Shown: positions 1 to 8,753 of the stretch, piece after piece
How positions within the stretch are numbered: the first letter of the stretch is position 1
Layout: the number at the start of each line of letters is the position of its first letter
Source: Rhodocollybia butyracea
Taxonomy: Eukaryota > Basidiomycota > Agaricomycetes > Agaricales > Omphalotaceae
DNA length: 15,459 nucleotides
NCBI GenBank assembly: GCA_015501585.1
Contig: JADNRY010001192.1
Span: 1 to 15,459 of the forward strand
Reading direction: 5' to 3'
The notes under the pieces: generated by a model
What the model was told of the DNA's origin: nothing
The model's database searches: none
What the model saw: only the letters and a program-made list of their open reading frames with translations
Made by a program: the position numbers and the translations under genes

Positions 1-1516
1 TCGGATCCTTATAAACACTTCGGGTCTCGCGAGTAAAGTTTTGCTGGAAAGCGGCTGTGAGTGGACCGCGTTTTGCAATGGAACGTGGAACATCCGAACA
101 CCGACCGACGTTGAATATATACAGACCATCACTCACAGAAGCGTGTCTTGTGTCAAATCCTGATATATAGCACTCCATGCGTTGCAAAAGGCTCTGTTTT
201 CTGCCAGGGGTTGTAGACTCGGAGTCTGCCAGCCTCCAGGGGTTGTAGAGAAGAATCTCATGGAGCGAATATGTAAAAATACGGACCAATACTATATGGT
301 GGTTGAACGTTGAGGGGGCCTTATACAATCTTTCCACGTTTCATGGGATGATTAAAGTTGGCTCGACACCTTGCCAACTTTTCCGAAGTACCTTTTCAAG
401 TCCTTTGTCTCCTGTCTCCACCTAGTGCCATATCAAGATTTTGCTAGGCCATCAGCGAGTCTGGCAAGCATGAAGCTTTGATCGCAAATCGAGTTTCCCA
501 AACAGTTGCTCGAATCAAAATTCGATCAAAATGGGAAAGCGGAAGTAAAATTGCGCGCGCCTATTTAGAACAAGTCCGAACGGCCAACTTCGCGATAGAA
601 AGTCACTAGTACTTCTTCGCTGCGTACAACACATAACCACAAAACTTACTATTATATGCAAGATTATATGTCACTAGTCACCATTTTCTCTCCCAAGTTG
701 CACCAATGAGCTAAGAGAATCAAAGAAATCAATGATGGTGTAACAGGAAAATGAAAAACAATGTTAAATCCACTTTGCAGCTAACCTTTGATCAACCTTA
801 CAGTGCTCATCAGCAATCTCAGCCATTGAGTCGACAAGTTTGTCCAAATTCTCGTATCATTGAATCCTCAAACACCGCTCAGCGCTCAGCTGCCATCTCC
901 AAGGATCACAGTATCATCACTTCGAACAAGCACGTTAGATTTCTTAGGCCAGGAATATCTATGCTTGATCTTGAGCCTTCCCAGTCCAGCACAGGTCCTT
1001 TCGACTCAGCACTGCACCATAGGAGTCTGAGACTTGTGAGTGTGGGCCGCTGCGGGTACGAGTCCTGTGAAGGTCCATTTATAAAATCTCGAAAAAATCA
1101 GTGTTCACTGGCATGATCACTGGCGAAAGATAAAAAACTAAAGAGTGAGCAAAAAATAGAAGTAATAAGATAGATAAACGCCATGTGGCGGGAAAGTGTA
1201 CTACACCAAGAATTTGTGCATTAGAGGCATAGGACGTGCTGCAACTGGAACAGCGTTTAGCGCTCAGAACAAATTAAAGAGCATTCACATGTCAGACGCT
1301 TTGACACTCCCAAATATGGTGAAACGATTCTGCCTAATTTGGACAAGATCAGCCCTAATCGGGACAGAATTCCCACGCGAAACCGGCCATAAGGACGAGC
1401 CTTCAGTACATTCAGGACTCGTGCAAGTTCTTGCAGAGACTGGCAGAAATAATATAGATAGGAGGTTGAACCAAGGTTGAACAGATGTGACATGTCAATG
1501 GTGTAAAAACACTGTC
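1..1516. other. Gene-poor 5' region
   Basis: I see no recognisable gene here. A 121-codon open frame (751-1116, plus) and overlapping frames at 1196-1480 (plus) and 1257-1556 (minus) have no recognisable motif, signal peptide or spliced extension, and I treat them as chance. A short direct repeat, CCAGGGGTTGTAGA, occurs at 204-217 and 236-249. AT-rich stretches near 115-123 and 640-670 resemble promoter or terminator debris but cannot be assigned to a gene. Confidence 0.5.
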
Positions 1517-1546
1517 CCAGGAAGAGCCCCGATCTTATAGATCGAG

Positions 1547-1573
1547 TCGGCCCCACGTCAAAAATGGGGCCGA
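1547..1573. repeat. Perfect 9-bp hairpin in left end of the element
   Basis: TCGGCCCCA (1547-1555) and its complement TGGGGCCGA (1565-1573) flank a 9-nt loop, giving a strong GC-rich stem. It lies inside the left inverted end of the candidate element. The right end has a related but altered fold. Confidence 0.7.
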
Positions 1574-1626
1574 TTGTGTCTGACCGAGATATTTCTTAAT
1601 TAGATTAAAAAAGCTCGCCGCAGGCG

Positions 1627-1700
1627 GCACCACGCAGTGGGCCCAGCGGCGAGCGTCGGGTCCAGGGCGGAGCCCTGGTTGTCGCGGCCAACGCCGCCAA
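1627..1700. repeat. GC-rich hairpin repeat, copy 1 (74 bp)
   Basis: This 74-bp unit recurs 156 bp downstream (1783-1856) with a single substitution. It contains nested short palindromes: CCAGGGC-GGA-GCCCTGG (7-bp stem, 3-nt loop) and GCGGC-CAAC-GCCGC. A further small stem (GCCGCAGGCGGC) lies just upstream at the unit's border. The composition is sharply more GC-rich than the flanks. It resembles in style the GC clusters and double-hairpin elements known from fungal and algal organelle genomes, but I cannot show an organellar origin. Confidence 0.75.
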
Positions 1701-1782
1701 ACATTCAATTAAGAAGTATGTACCTACATTCGGTTACTTACAGCCACAATGTGCCAGAAAAAAGGCCCGCCGCAGGCGTAAA

Positions 1783-1856
1783 GCACCACGCAGTGGGCCC
1801 AGCGGCGAGCGTCGGGTCCAGGGCAGAGCCCTGGTTGTCGCGGCCAACGCCGCCAA
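1783..1856. repeat. GC-rich hairpin repeat, copy 2 (74 bp)
   Basis: This is a direct repeat of 1627-1700, differing at one position (1825 versus 1669). The difference falls in the 3-nt loop of the CCAGGGC/GCCCTGG hairpin, so the stem is untouched. The similarity extends a few bases upstream (a CCGCCGCAGGCG-like block) with a 4-nt difference. The two copies are separated by AT-rich DNA. Confidence 0.75.
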
Positions 1857-1971
1857 CACCACCACCTGACGATCATGTGGCCGTTCCTGTCTGGAGCCTT
1901 GGAGGGGCTGATCTCCTATTCTTGGGGCTGATCGGCCCCACCAGCCCCGGGCCGACCGGGGCTCTTCCTGG

Positions 1972-3158
1972 TTCTGACTTGTTTCTCGTCAATGGCCAAG
2001 ATTCTGTCAGCATAGGGGGATCAGAGATTGCAAAAAGTCCTTCAACATGCTTCATCCTTGGATGAAATCCAGTGGGCTTCATGAGTAAGTCATGGGGAAA
2101 AGTGATGAAAGTGTTGAATAACCTGAATTCCTTGTGTACGGACGCAAGTAGGTAAAGCAAGTTTTGCTTCCACTTTCCCAAACCCCTAAGTTCCCAGCCC
2201 CTATCGAGGCTTCTACCCCGTAGATGGATTGGTTACCAAGCTAGCCAACTTGAATCCGAGAAATAAACCAAAATTACAAAGTACTTCAAGCCAACTTAGA
2301 TGATTAACAGCGTGATACTGATCCCCTTCGGGCTCTTCCGAATGTAGCTTGCCAACAAAACAAATTTATAGCACTTTCGACATCTCAATGGCTCCTAAAC
2401 AACGAGCTGTTGAAATCTGATGTACATACTATGATGTATCGATTTGTTACTTTAGCTATCAATGCTGGACTTCGTTCAACATGTTCCCCTTAGCAAGACT
2501 TCGATGGCAATAAACGCTGGCAGGCGATATGCAATTGTTGAATTAAAATTCAAGGGGTACAATGCGCTGAAACAATGTCCGACCAATGCTACAGATTGTC
2601 ACGTTGCAACAATTTGGACCTCGGAGGTGCACCAGGGGTTATGCATTTATGAGGGAGTCTGTGCAAGAGATTTTTCCAAGTACATGGTGGACTCGTTACA
2701 TTTTACAAAAGTTGTTGTAAACGTTCTCAACAGTCATTCTCGCCATCGCTTGATTATACTGACAATTTATTTTGAACGTGGACATTACATCTAACAGACT
2801 GTACAGCTGTAGACTTACAATGTTTCAAAGTTACCAGATGTTGCTTCGCCGTCCCTAACGTCGATAAATCTACTTTTTAGTACTTTAAAAAAAAAACTGC
2901 TTGATGACAATGAGGGTCCTCGTCGTTGAAACGAGAGGGACACAGCAAAGCAGTCCACTTAGCGAGTACCATGAATTGTGGATAGTAAATGCAGGGGCGC
3001 TTGTTGAATGTTGACAATCGATGATTTAAGTGAGCGGAGAAAAGAACGTAGCAAGCTACGTCAAGAAGCTGAGGCATTTTTATTTCTTTGCAAGGAGATA
3101 TAAGGATATGATTAATGACTTCGGTGAACTTAGAACGTGTTTGTTAGCTAGAGGATAC
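1972..3158. other. Gene-poor region downstream of the Ser-rich gene
   Basis: No supported gene. A 110-codon open frame at 2462-2794 (plus) and a 102-codon frame at 1873-2181 (minus, overlapping the repeat element) show no recognisable domain. A run of ten A residues lies at 2886-2895. The last part (about 2900-3158) is presumably the 3' untranslated region and terminator of the minus-strand gene ending at 3159, but I see no decisive polyadenylation signal. Confidence 0.45.
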
Positions 3159-6100
3159 CTACGCAAAACTGATCTCTCTTTGTATCAGACGTTTGTGAGA
3201 TGACTTGAGTGAGGGACTAGAAGTAGAAGGGGCACGACGGGAAGGGCTTGCTTCGGTAGCTGCTGGACTGCTTGCGCCTTCACTGCTCGTGGGACTGGGG
3301 TCAGATGAAGAGCCTGAAGATTCTGCTGCGGTAGCTGTTGGACTGCTCGCGTCTTCACTGCTCGTAGGATTGGGGTCAGATGCTCCGTCTGACCCCTGGA
3401 GATTCTGCTGCGGTATCTGTCGGACTGCTAGAGGAACCAGGCTTAGACGACTGAGGCTGCGACGATTCGGATGATTGAGAGCCCGCTGCGGTAGCTGTTG
3501 GACTGCTCGCACCTTCACCGCTGGACTGGTTGCATGGACAGTCAGGGCCATTCGAAGAACCGGAAGATGAATCAGAGCCAGGCGACGTGGCTGAGGTAGA
3601 AGAGGCACCGGCTGCACCGTTGCAGTGGCGGATGACCCAGAATCAGCGCTCGAAGACGAGCCACTGCCTTCCGGACTGTCGGTTGAAGAGGCTGCTGAGT
3701 CTGTCGTAGTAGGTGACGGGCTAGCTTCTGCGCCGCTGGACCCCGAACTGTTGGAGTCATTACCTGCAGCTGCGGATCCGTCAGTCGCAGTGCTGGTGGC
3801 TGTACTACCAGAGTCCCCACTCGGAGATGTTGGGGTGGGACCAGCTGGAGAAGACTCTGAGGGTGCATCACCCGTTCCTGAGGAGTCGGCAGATGAGGTC
3901 GGTGACGGAGAAGAGGCACCGGCTTCACTAGTTGCAGTGGCGGATGACCCAGAGTCAGTGCCCGAAGACGAGTCACCAGACTCTGAACTGGCGGATGAAG
4001 AGGCAGCTGAGCCTGTCGCAGTAGCTGATGTACCAGACTCTGCGCCGCTGGATCCTGAACCGTCGTCACCTGCAGCTGCAGTCCCACTTGCGTCAGTCGC
4101 AGCGCTGGAGCCTGTACTACCGGAATCACCACTCGGAGATGTTGGGGTGGGACCAGCTGGAGCAGACCCTGAAGGCGCGTCACCCGTTCCCGAGGAATCG
4201 GCAGATGAGGTCGGTGACGGAGAAGAGGCACCGGCTTCACCAGTTGCAGTGGCGGATGACCCAGAGTCAGTGCCCGAAGACGAGTCACCAGACTCTGAAC
4301 TGGCGGTTGAAGAGGCAGCTGAGCCTGTCGCAGTAGCTGATGTGCCAGACTCTGCGCCGCTGGATCCCGAGTCGCCAGAGTCGCCACCTGGAGAAGAGTC
4401 GCCGGATCCTGAGGAATCAGCAGAGGAGGTTGGAGAGGCTGCTGCGCCGGAGTCTGTACTGCTGGCTCCTGAGCTAGACTCATCGCCTGCAGCTGCAGTG
4501 GAAGAGGCGGTCTCCGCAGTACTTGAACCAGAACTAGAGTCACCGGATCCCGAGGAATCAGCAGACGAGGTCGGAGAATGCTGCTGCGCCGGAGTCTGTA
4601 CCGCTGGATCCTGAGCTGGACCCATCGCCTGTAGCTGCAGTGGAAGAGGCAGTCTCCGCAGTAGTTGAACCAGAACCAGAGTCACCACCTGGGAAGACCC
4701 ATCAGAGTCACCGGATCCCGAGCTGTCAGCAGATGCTGTCGGAGAGGCCGCGGAGTCTGTTGCGGCGGCGGTAGCAGATGCAGCAGTGCCAGACGAGCCT
4801 GATGCAGAGTTACCATCATCACACTGACAATCCGTCGAGGTGGCAGAGGCCGAGGAGGTAGCAGTCCCCGAGTCGGAGTTGCCAGTACTGGAATCTCCAG
4901 AGTCAGAATTTCCACTCGATGACGAAGTAGTGGAGGAGTCTGTAGAACCAGACGGTGATGCAGCTGAGGAGGTAGCGGTAGATGAGCTCGATGAATCGGG
5001 TTCTGAAGCAGAACTACCGGATCCCGAAGCAGAAACTACTGGATTCGGAAGCAGAACTACCGGATCCCGAAGATGCAGCACTGGAGCTGGAGGAAGAGTC
5101 CCCACTCGAACCCGATGTGCTCGATGCGCTGCTACTAGCGGAGCTTGCCCCAGTGCCAGCCATACAGCTCAGGTGATCCGCCTGACATGTATTTGGGCCT
5201 TTCGAGCCAGCCGCCTGCCAAGCAACGTTACACGCAGTCCATTTTGTCCGGCATGCTTCAATCTATTCACAGAAATGAGCGATAGATGTTTGAATCATGA
5301 TACTGACTACTCACCGCGGCATCAGAGGTGCTTGAAGTGCTCGCAGTGCTCGCAGATGTGGAGGAAGCGGAACTAGCACCGGGCAGTACTAGAAGCGGTA
5401 GGTTCAGCTTCCGACCCAGAGGCAGAGGCAGAAGGGTCCCCTGCACCCGCAGATCCAGAAGGGGTTGGTTCACCCGCCTATGATAAAGGTAAGTAAAATT
5501 GGGTTGGCCAAAAGGTATATGTATTACTTACCGCTTCGGTAGTGGCTGAAGCACCCGCTCCGTCAGGTTGGTCCGAAGTAGGTTCTTCCGAAACGGGGCT
5601 TCTGCTGGATGGCGAGGCAGAACGATGTTTTCTGGAGGACCAGCCTCTAGTAGCGCCAGAATGTGAGTTCGAATCTTTATGGTTCTTGCCAACCTGTGGA
5701 TTCGAATCCGTGTGGGATTTGCCAATCTGTGAGTGCGAGCCTCTGTGGCTTTCCCCAGCTTGCTCCTCTTCCTCTTCGTCATCGTCGTCTTCGTCGTCTT
5801 CGTCATCGTCGTCATCGTCGCATGAGCAAGAATCATCCACGGGTTCGATGGTGATCTTTGTGTTTTGAAGACGAGGGCACTTTGATAACAATATCCGAGT
5901 CTAGAGCAAAGTAAACACCGGCCTGAATTAAACAAAGAGCAAGCTCACCAGAACCAGCTAGCGAAATACTGTCAGCCCCCAGACCAGGAGCAGTGGATGT
6001 TATAGGTATGATAGCGCTGTCAGCTGTATCAGTAAGTAAGCTCGCTATAAGTTCGGTTTCTGAAGCCAAATCTTGGCGCTTGGTTTCTCTAAATATGCAC

Positions 6101-6315
6101 ATTGAGCGGAAAGCAGCCGGTTTAACAAACAAATCTTACCGAGAAATGAGGCCTTTACTATCAGTCCATCTTTGAAACGTTCGTTCAGCCAACAGAATGA
6201 GACCGAGGGAAAGAATCTTTTACCTTAATGGTGCTGCACTAACAGACAAAATACTGTGCAGGACGAAAAGACCCACAAGGACTGGGCTCGATATCGATAG
6301 GGCGTCGATGAACAT
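3159..6315 (-). CDS. Secreted Ser/Asp/Gly-rich repeat protein, 5 exons, with frame breaks
   Basis: Function unknown; I do not recognise a named family. Proposed exons (minus): 6315-6224, 6169-6140, 6088-5532, 5477-5315, 5262-3159, all with GT..AG introns of 51-54 nt. The start at 6315 gives a convincing signal peptide (hydrophobic VLVGLFVLHSILSV, cleavage near SAAP). A KR pair at about residue 46 suggests Kex2-type processing. Then come an acidic D/E run, three His/Ser 11-residue repeats, a Cys spacer (EACRTKWTACNV...NTCQADHLSC) and some 690 residues of Ser/Gly/Thr/Ala/Asp repeats. Seven one-base indels, all at homopolymers, interrupt the frame: 5863-5866, 5381-5383, 5033-5035, 4691-4693, 4577-4578, 3617-3618 and 3393-3396. 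Correcting them gives about 980 aa and a length divisible by three. No GPI signal is evident. It is probably an extracellular or cell-wall protein, likely heavily O-glycosylated or phosphorylated (inference). A pseudogene is the alternative. Confidence 0.6.
3727..4350 (-). repeat. 312-bp tandem repeat inside the Ser-rich gene
   Basis: Anchor words recur at exactly 312 bp: TCTGCGCCGCTGGA at 3727, 4039 and 4351, and TCGGAGAT at 3821 and 4133. Two full units are followed by the start of a degenerate third. The period is 104 codons, so the reading frame is kept. The units differ by scattered substitutions, indicating an older duplication rather than a fresh one. Confidence 0.8.
4402..4710 (-). 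repeat. 141-bp tandem repeat inside the Ser-rich gene
   Basis: A second, different periodicity. The CCGGATCC word followed by (C/T)GAGGAATCAGCAGA starts at 4402 and 4543, a 141-bp (47-codon) period. A related, longer unit runs to the next CCGGATCC at 4711. Two of the gene's apparent one-base indels (4577-4578 and 4691-4693) fall in this block and cancel each other, leaving about 40 residues out of frame. Confidence 0.65.
5661..5759 (-). repeat. Three 33-bp repeats encoding His/Ser-rich 11-mers
   Basis: The minus strand encodes three consecutive 11-residue units: AGESHRGSHSQ, IGKSHTDSNPQ and VGKNHKDSNSH. The pattern is x-G-x-(S/N)-H-x-(G/D)-S-(H/N)-x-x. Each unit keeps a His at position 5, and some have a second. 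This lies directly after the acidic run, so the protein has a compact His- and Asp/Glu-rich segment that could bind divalent metals (inference). Confidence 0.75.
5763..5819 (-). repeat. Trinucleotide run encoding 19 acidic residues
   Basis: On the minus strand this is an uninterrupted GAY/GAR codon run encoding 14 residues of D/E mix followed by five E, just after a C-S-C motif. Codons alternate (GAC/GAT, GAA/GAG), so it is an impure microsatellite. It is likely length-variable between strains. Confidence 0.85.
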
Positions 6316-6446
6316 GCTGAAAGAGAGATAAAAATTGAACAAATATCGAACTCTTTGCTTATTTGGCGCAGCCAAAAAAGACAGGTCAACCAGTAACCTG
6401 CGTGGGGGAAGAGCACAGCTGAAGTTCCATCATCCTGAGCCCCAGT

Positions 6447-6454
6447 TATATATA
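6447..6454 (-). promoter_or_regulatory. TATA-like box for the Ser-rich gene
   Basis: TATATATA lies about 130 nt upstream of the proposed start codon at 6315 and within the following intergenic DNA. Its position suits a fungal TATA box. It is palindromic, so orientation is assigned only from proximity. Confidence 0.4.
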
Positions 6455-6565
6455 CGTACGCTTATCACACCGCATTTTTGGTGAAACAAATATCAAGCGG
6501 GACCTGTGTCATTGATGCGAGATGATATGTATCCCAGTAGAATTTGAAAGTCTGAACGTTACAAA

Positions 6566-6585
6566 CTGAGGCCTCCTGAGGCCTC
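6566..6585. promoter_or_regulatory. Tandem palindromic 10-mer CTGAGGCCTC x2
   Basis: CTGAGGCCTC occurs twice head to tail with no spacer, each copy carrying the 8-bp palindrome GAGGCCTC. Centred about 260 bp upstream of the Ser-rich start and about 490 bp upstream of the GH105 start, it could bind a dimeric regulator in pairs. No factor can be named. Confidence 0.3.
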
Positions 6586-7062
6586 CTAAAACCCTCAACA
6601 ACAGGCAAGTACATAGCTAACTTTTTGAACTCTAGGGGATTGTTAGGAGGAAAGAAGTCTCCAGATCTGCCATTACCGGAGCGTTTCGTATTCGGTAAGC
6701 CCGACCGAGCCTCTGGTACTCAATTTCTCTCTCCCGCGTACTTTTGGATTTTGTGAGCAAAGCGGTTCATGTTCAAAGATGCCTGACGGTCTTCGAAACG
6801 AGGGTGGTAAAGTCTTGATGCATTTGAGGTTTTTTAACTCGTTTCAGGATGATGTTGGAAATCCGAACAGGGTTGCAGCTGCAGCCGTTGCGGCGGCCAT
6901 GTGGATGAGGCTCCCGAAGCTCCATCGCTGAGGGAAATCGGTGAATGATCTGTGCCGGATTTTCCGGCTTTGAATCGCGACACCAACACCTGACTGCTCT
7001 GTACACTGGTGATTGTTGTACTCCTAAAAAAACGTGCGTTCCTCGTTGCCTTGATTTTGTCC

Positions 7063-8753
7063 ATGGCATTCGTTCATTCTGTCTTGGTTTTCGTTCTTTT
7101 GTTCATCCAGGATTCTCTTCAAACTGGTCTGGATTTCTGGCGTGATTGAACAAGTTCGTTCAAACCTGATAGCAGTCGCGTCCCAGAGGCATGGCTTTTG
7201 TATCGAAACTTGTAATAGTACTTACTTAGATTGTAGCTGGGAACTTGGAACAGCTGCCGAAGCTTTGACAGAGCTCAACTGGCCTTCGCTTTCGGTTTTC
7301 AATGCAAGCGCCTTTCCTCCACCACACATCCTGGATAACGCGAATAATGCTTCAGATGTGTTGAATATAGCAAACAAGTGCGTCCATATCAATATCCACT
7401 CGAATTCTACTCACGTATCATGTATGAATAGCATTGTGTCGGCAAAACCAAGTGACTCTTTGGCTCTAGTTGCAAACGACGGAGCTGTAGGAGATCCTGC
7501 ATCTATTGGAGTAGCTGTTCTGTTAGCAAACTGGACAAGCTCGAATGTTTCGTTTGCTACAGCAGCCTCCGACCAACTTGATTACCTTTTGAACGTTGCT
7601 CCCCGTGCAGGTTGGCTTGTCTCCACTTCCTTGTTCATTGAATAATAACAAATTCTAATTAGACTCCGGCGCGATCTCCCAGAGAAACTGACCAGGTTCA
7701 ACTCTGGTGCAACTCAAATTTTCTTGTAACCTTGCTCACAACTCTCTAATGCTTCTTCACTCACAGGGCTGATTTCATCTACATGGCCCCTCCGTTCATC
7801 GCGTACTATGGAGCCTTGGTAGGAGGCGACAATGAATCGTACCTATTACAAACAGCCTATGAACAGATCTCTTTGTACCGGGATGTTCTGCGCGACGATG
7901 ATGGACTGTGGAGACACGTTGATCTTGGTAGCTGGCAGGACAACACGTGGGTCTCTCTACTTAGCTCAAAGTTCAACCATTCATTGACCATATAACAGAC
8001 ATTGGGCTACTGGTATGTATAGCCTGCGCGCACAAGCCTTTCAGATACTGATCAATTCATTGCCAGGAAATGGATGGGCTGCTGCTGGGATGCTCAGGGT
8101 GCTTGAAACGTTCAACCATTCATCTGTGGCCACAGACTTTACTGGAGAAAGTGCCAATCTAACTCTATGGATCCAAGAAATCATTAATGCGGCTTGGCAA
8201 CACCAGGTGTGGAGATATCGTCCTGTCATACATCGGCGTTTTGAGTCTTGACCTGTCCACTTAGACAGTCAACGGCACTCTGCTCAACATCATCGATGAT
8301 CCAACATCATTCGCAGATTCGTCGGGAACAGCTCTGCTAGCTTCGGTCACATATAGGATGGCAGTGTATCTCAACGACACGTCTTTGATCCCCTACGCCG
8401 ACAAAGCCTTTCAACTCGTGCAAAGCAGCATTGATGAACATGGGTGGCTTCGGAACACTGCAGACCCGGAAGCTTTCAGCATTCCGAGTGCAGCAAATTC
8501 GTCCAGTCCGGAGGGTCAAGCGTTTATTTTGCTCGCTCAATCGGCGTATGAGCAGTTTGTTTCATCTAATTTGGTTTCCAATCCCTCTTATGGTTCAGCC
8601 GGCCCTGACAATGGAGGTGATGATGGTGATGATGGCGATGAAGGAAGGTCCCAACGCTGTCGGCTTGTCCCTCGTCCCTCGTCGATGGCACTTTCTCAAG
8701 AACGCATGTATGGTCTAGCACACTACACAGTAAATCTACTTCGTGGTAGATGA
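7063..8753 (+). CDS. Secreted GH105/GH88-type glycoside hydrolase
   Basis: Likely a six-hairpin hydrolase of the unsaturated rhamnogalacturonyl hydrolase type, which removes unsaturated uronic acid from pectin side-chain oligosaccharides outside the cell (family knowledge). Proposed exons: 7063-7610, 7663-7706, 7767-7946, 7999-8012, 8067-8206, 8265-8753. The start gives a signal peptide (MAFVHSVLVFVLLF). Family-like blocks: SWELGTAAEALTELNWP, DPASIGVAVLLANW, QLWADFIYMAPPFIAYYG, GLWRHVDLGSW, HWATGNGWAAAGM, SFADSSGTALLASVTYR and SPEGQAFILLAQSAYEQF. The Asp of the WAD motif is present. Many N-x-S/T sites fit secretion. Two homopolymer indels (TTT 7134-7136 and AAA 7685-7687) break the frame; corrected length is about 470 aa. 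A 57-nt stretch near 7172-7228 could be a further intron or an insertion before SWELGT. The C-terminal Asp/Gly-rich tail from about 8610 is uncertain. Confidence 0.82.
7999..8012 (+). other. 14-nt microexon of the GH105 gene
   Basis: The segment ACATTGGGCTACTG is flanked by an upstream intron (7947-7998, GTGGGT..CAG) and a downstream intron (8013-8066, GTATGT..CAG). Splicing it in joins ..DNT to HWATG and then NGWAAAGM, recreating the conserved block of the family in frame. Skipping it would destroy the frame. Confidence 0.8.

Larger units (their letters stand above)
1517..1971. mobile_element. Candidate MITE-like element with inverted-repeat ends
   Basis: The left end (1517-1574) and the right end (1931-1971) are inverted copies. 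They share a perfect 15-bp outer block CCAGGAAGAGCCCCG (1517-1531, complement of 1957-1971), a middle block GTCGGCCC, and an inner block TGGGGCCGAT (1565-1574, complement of 1931-1940). The left copy has an extra 14 nt after the outer block. No transposase is encoded, and I could not find a clear target-site duplication. The interior carries two 74-bp hairpin-rich repeats. The inverted ends are visible in the sequence; that this is a non-autonomous mobile element is inference. Confidence 0.45.
6316..7062. other. Intergenic region between divergent secreted-protein genes
   Basis: About 750 bp separate the starts of the minus-strand Ser-rich gene and the plus-strand GH105 gene, so it should hold both promoters. 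Besides the TATA-like box, there is a tandem 10-bp palindromic repeat at 6566-6585. Open frames here (for example 6773-7069, minus) show no domain and overlap the promoter position, so I treat them as chance. Confidence 0.5.

Noticed and set aside
1873..2181. A 102-codon minus-strand frame overlapping the repeat element
   Set aside because: Its C-terminal part is translated inverted-repeat DNA and no domain or spliced extension is visible.
3572..4543. A 323-codon Leu/Pro/Gln-rich frame on the minus strand
   Set aside because: Alternative frame of the Ser-rich repeats. Part of it is exactly the out-of-frame segment created by the indels at 4577 and 4691.
3625..4614. A 329-codon open frame on the plus strand, antisense to the Ser-rich gene
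   Set aside because: It is the mirror of a low-complexity repeat array. The same 312-bp repeats keep the opposite strand free of stops, and the interval coincides with the stretch of the sense gene that has no indel. It has no signal peptide, domain or promoter.
5263..5314. Possible read-through without an intron in the Ser-rich gene
   Set aside because: The 52-nt segment has a GTGAGT donor and a TAG acceptor, and removing it joins two exons in phase 0. Reading through meets stops.
5690..5710. TTCGAATCC resembling a tRNA T-loop (B box)
   Set aside because: It is part of the 33-bp coding repeat. No A box, acceptor stem or anticodon arm can be drawn around it.
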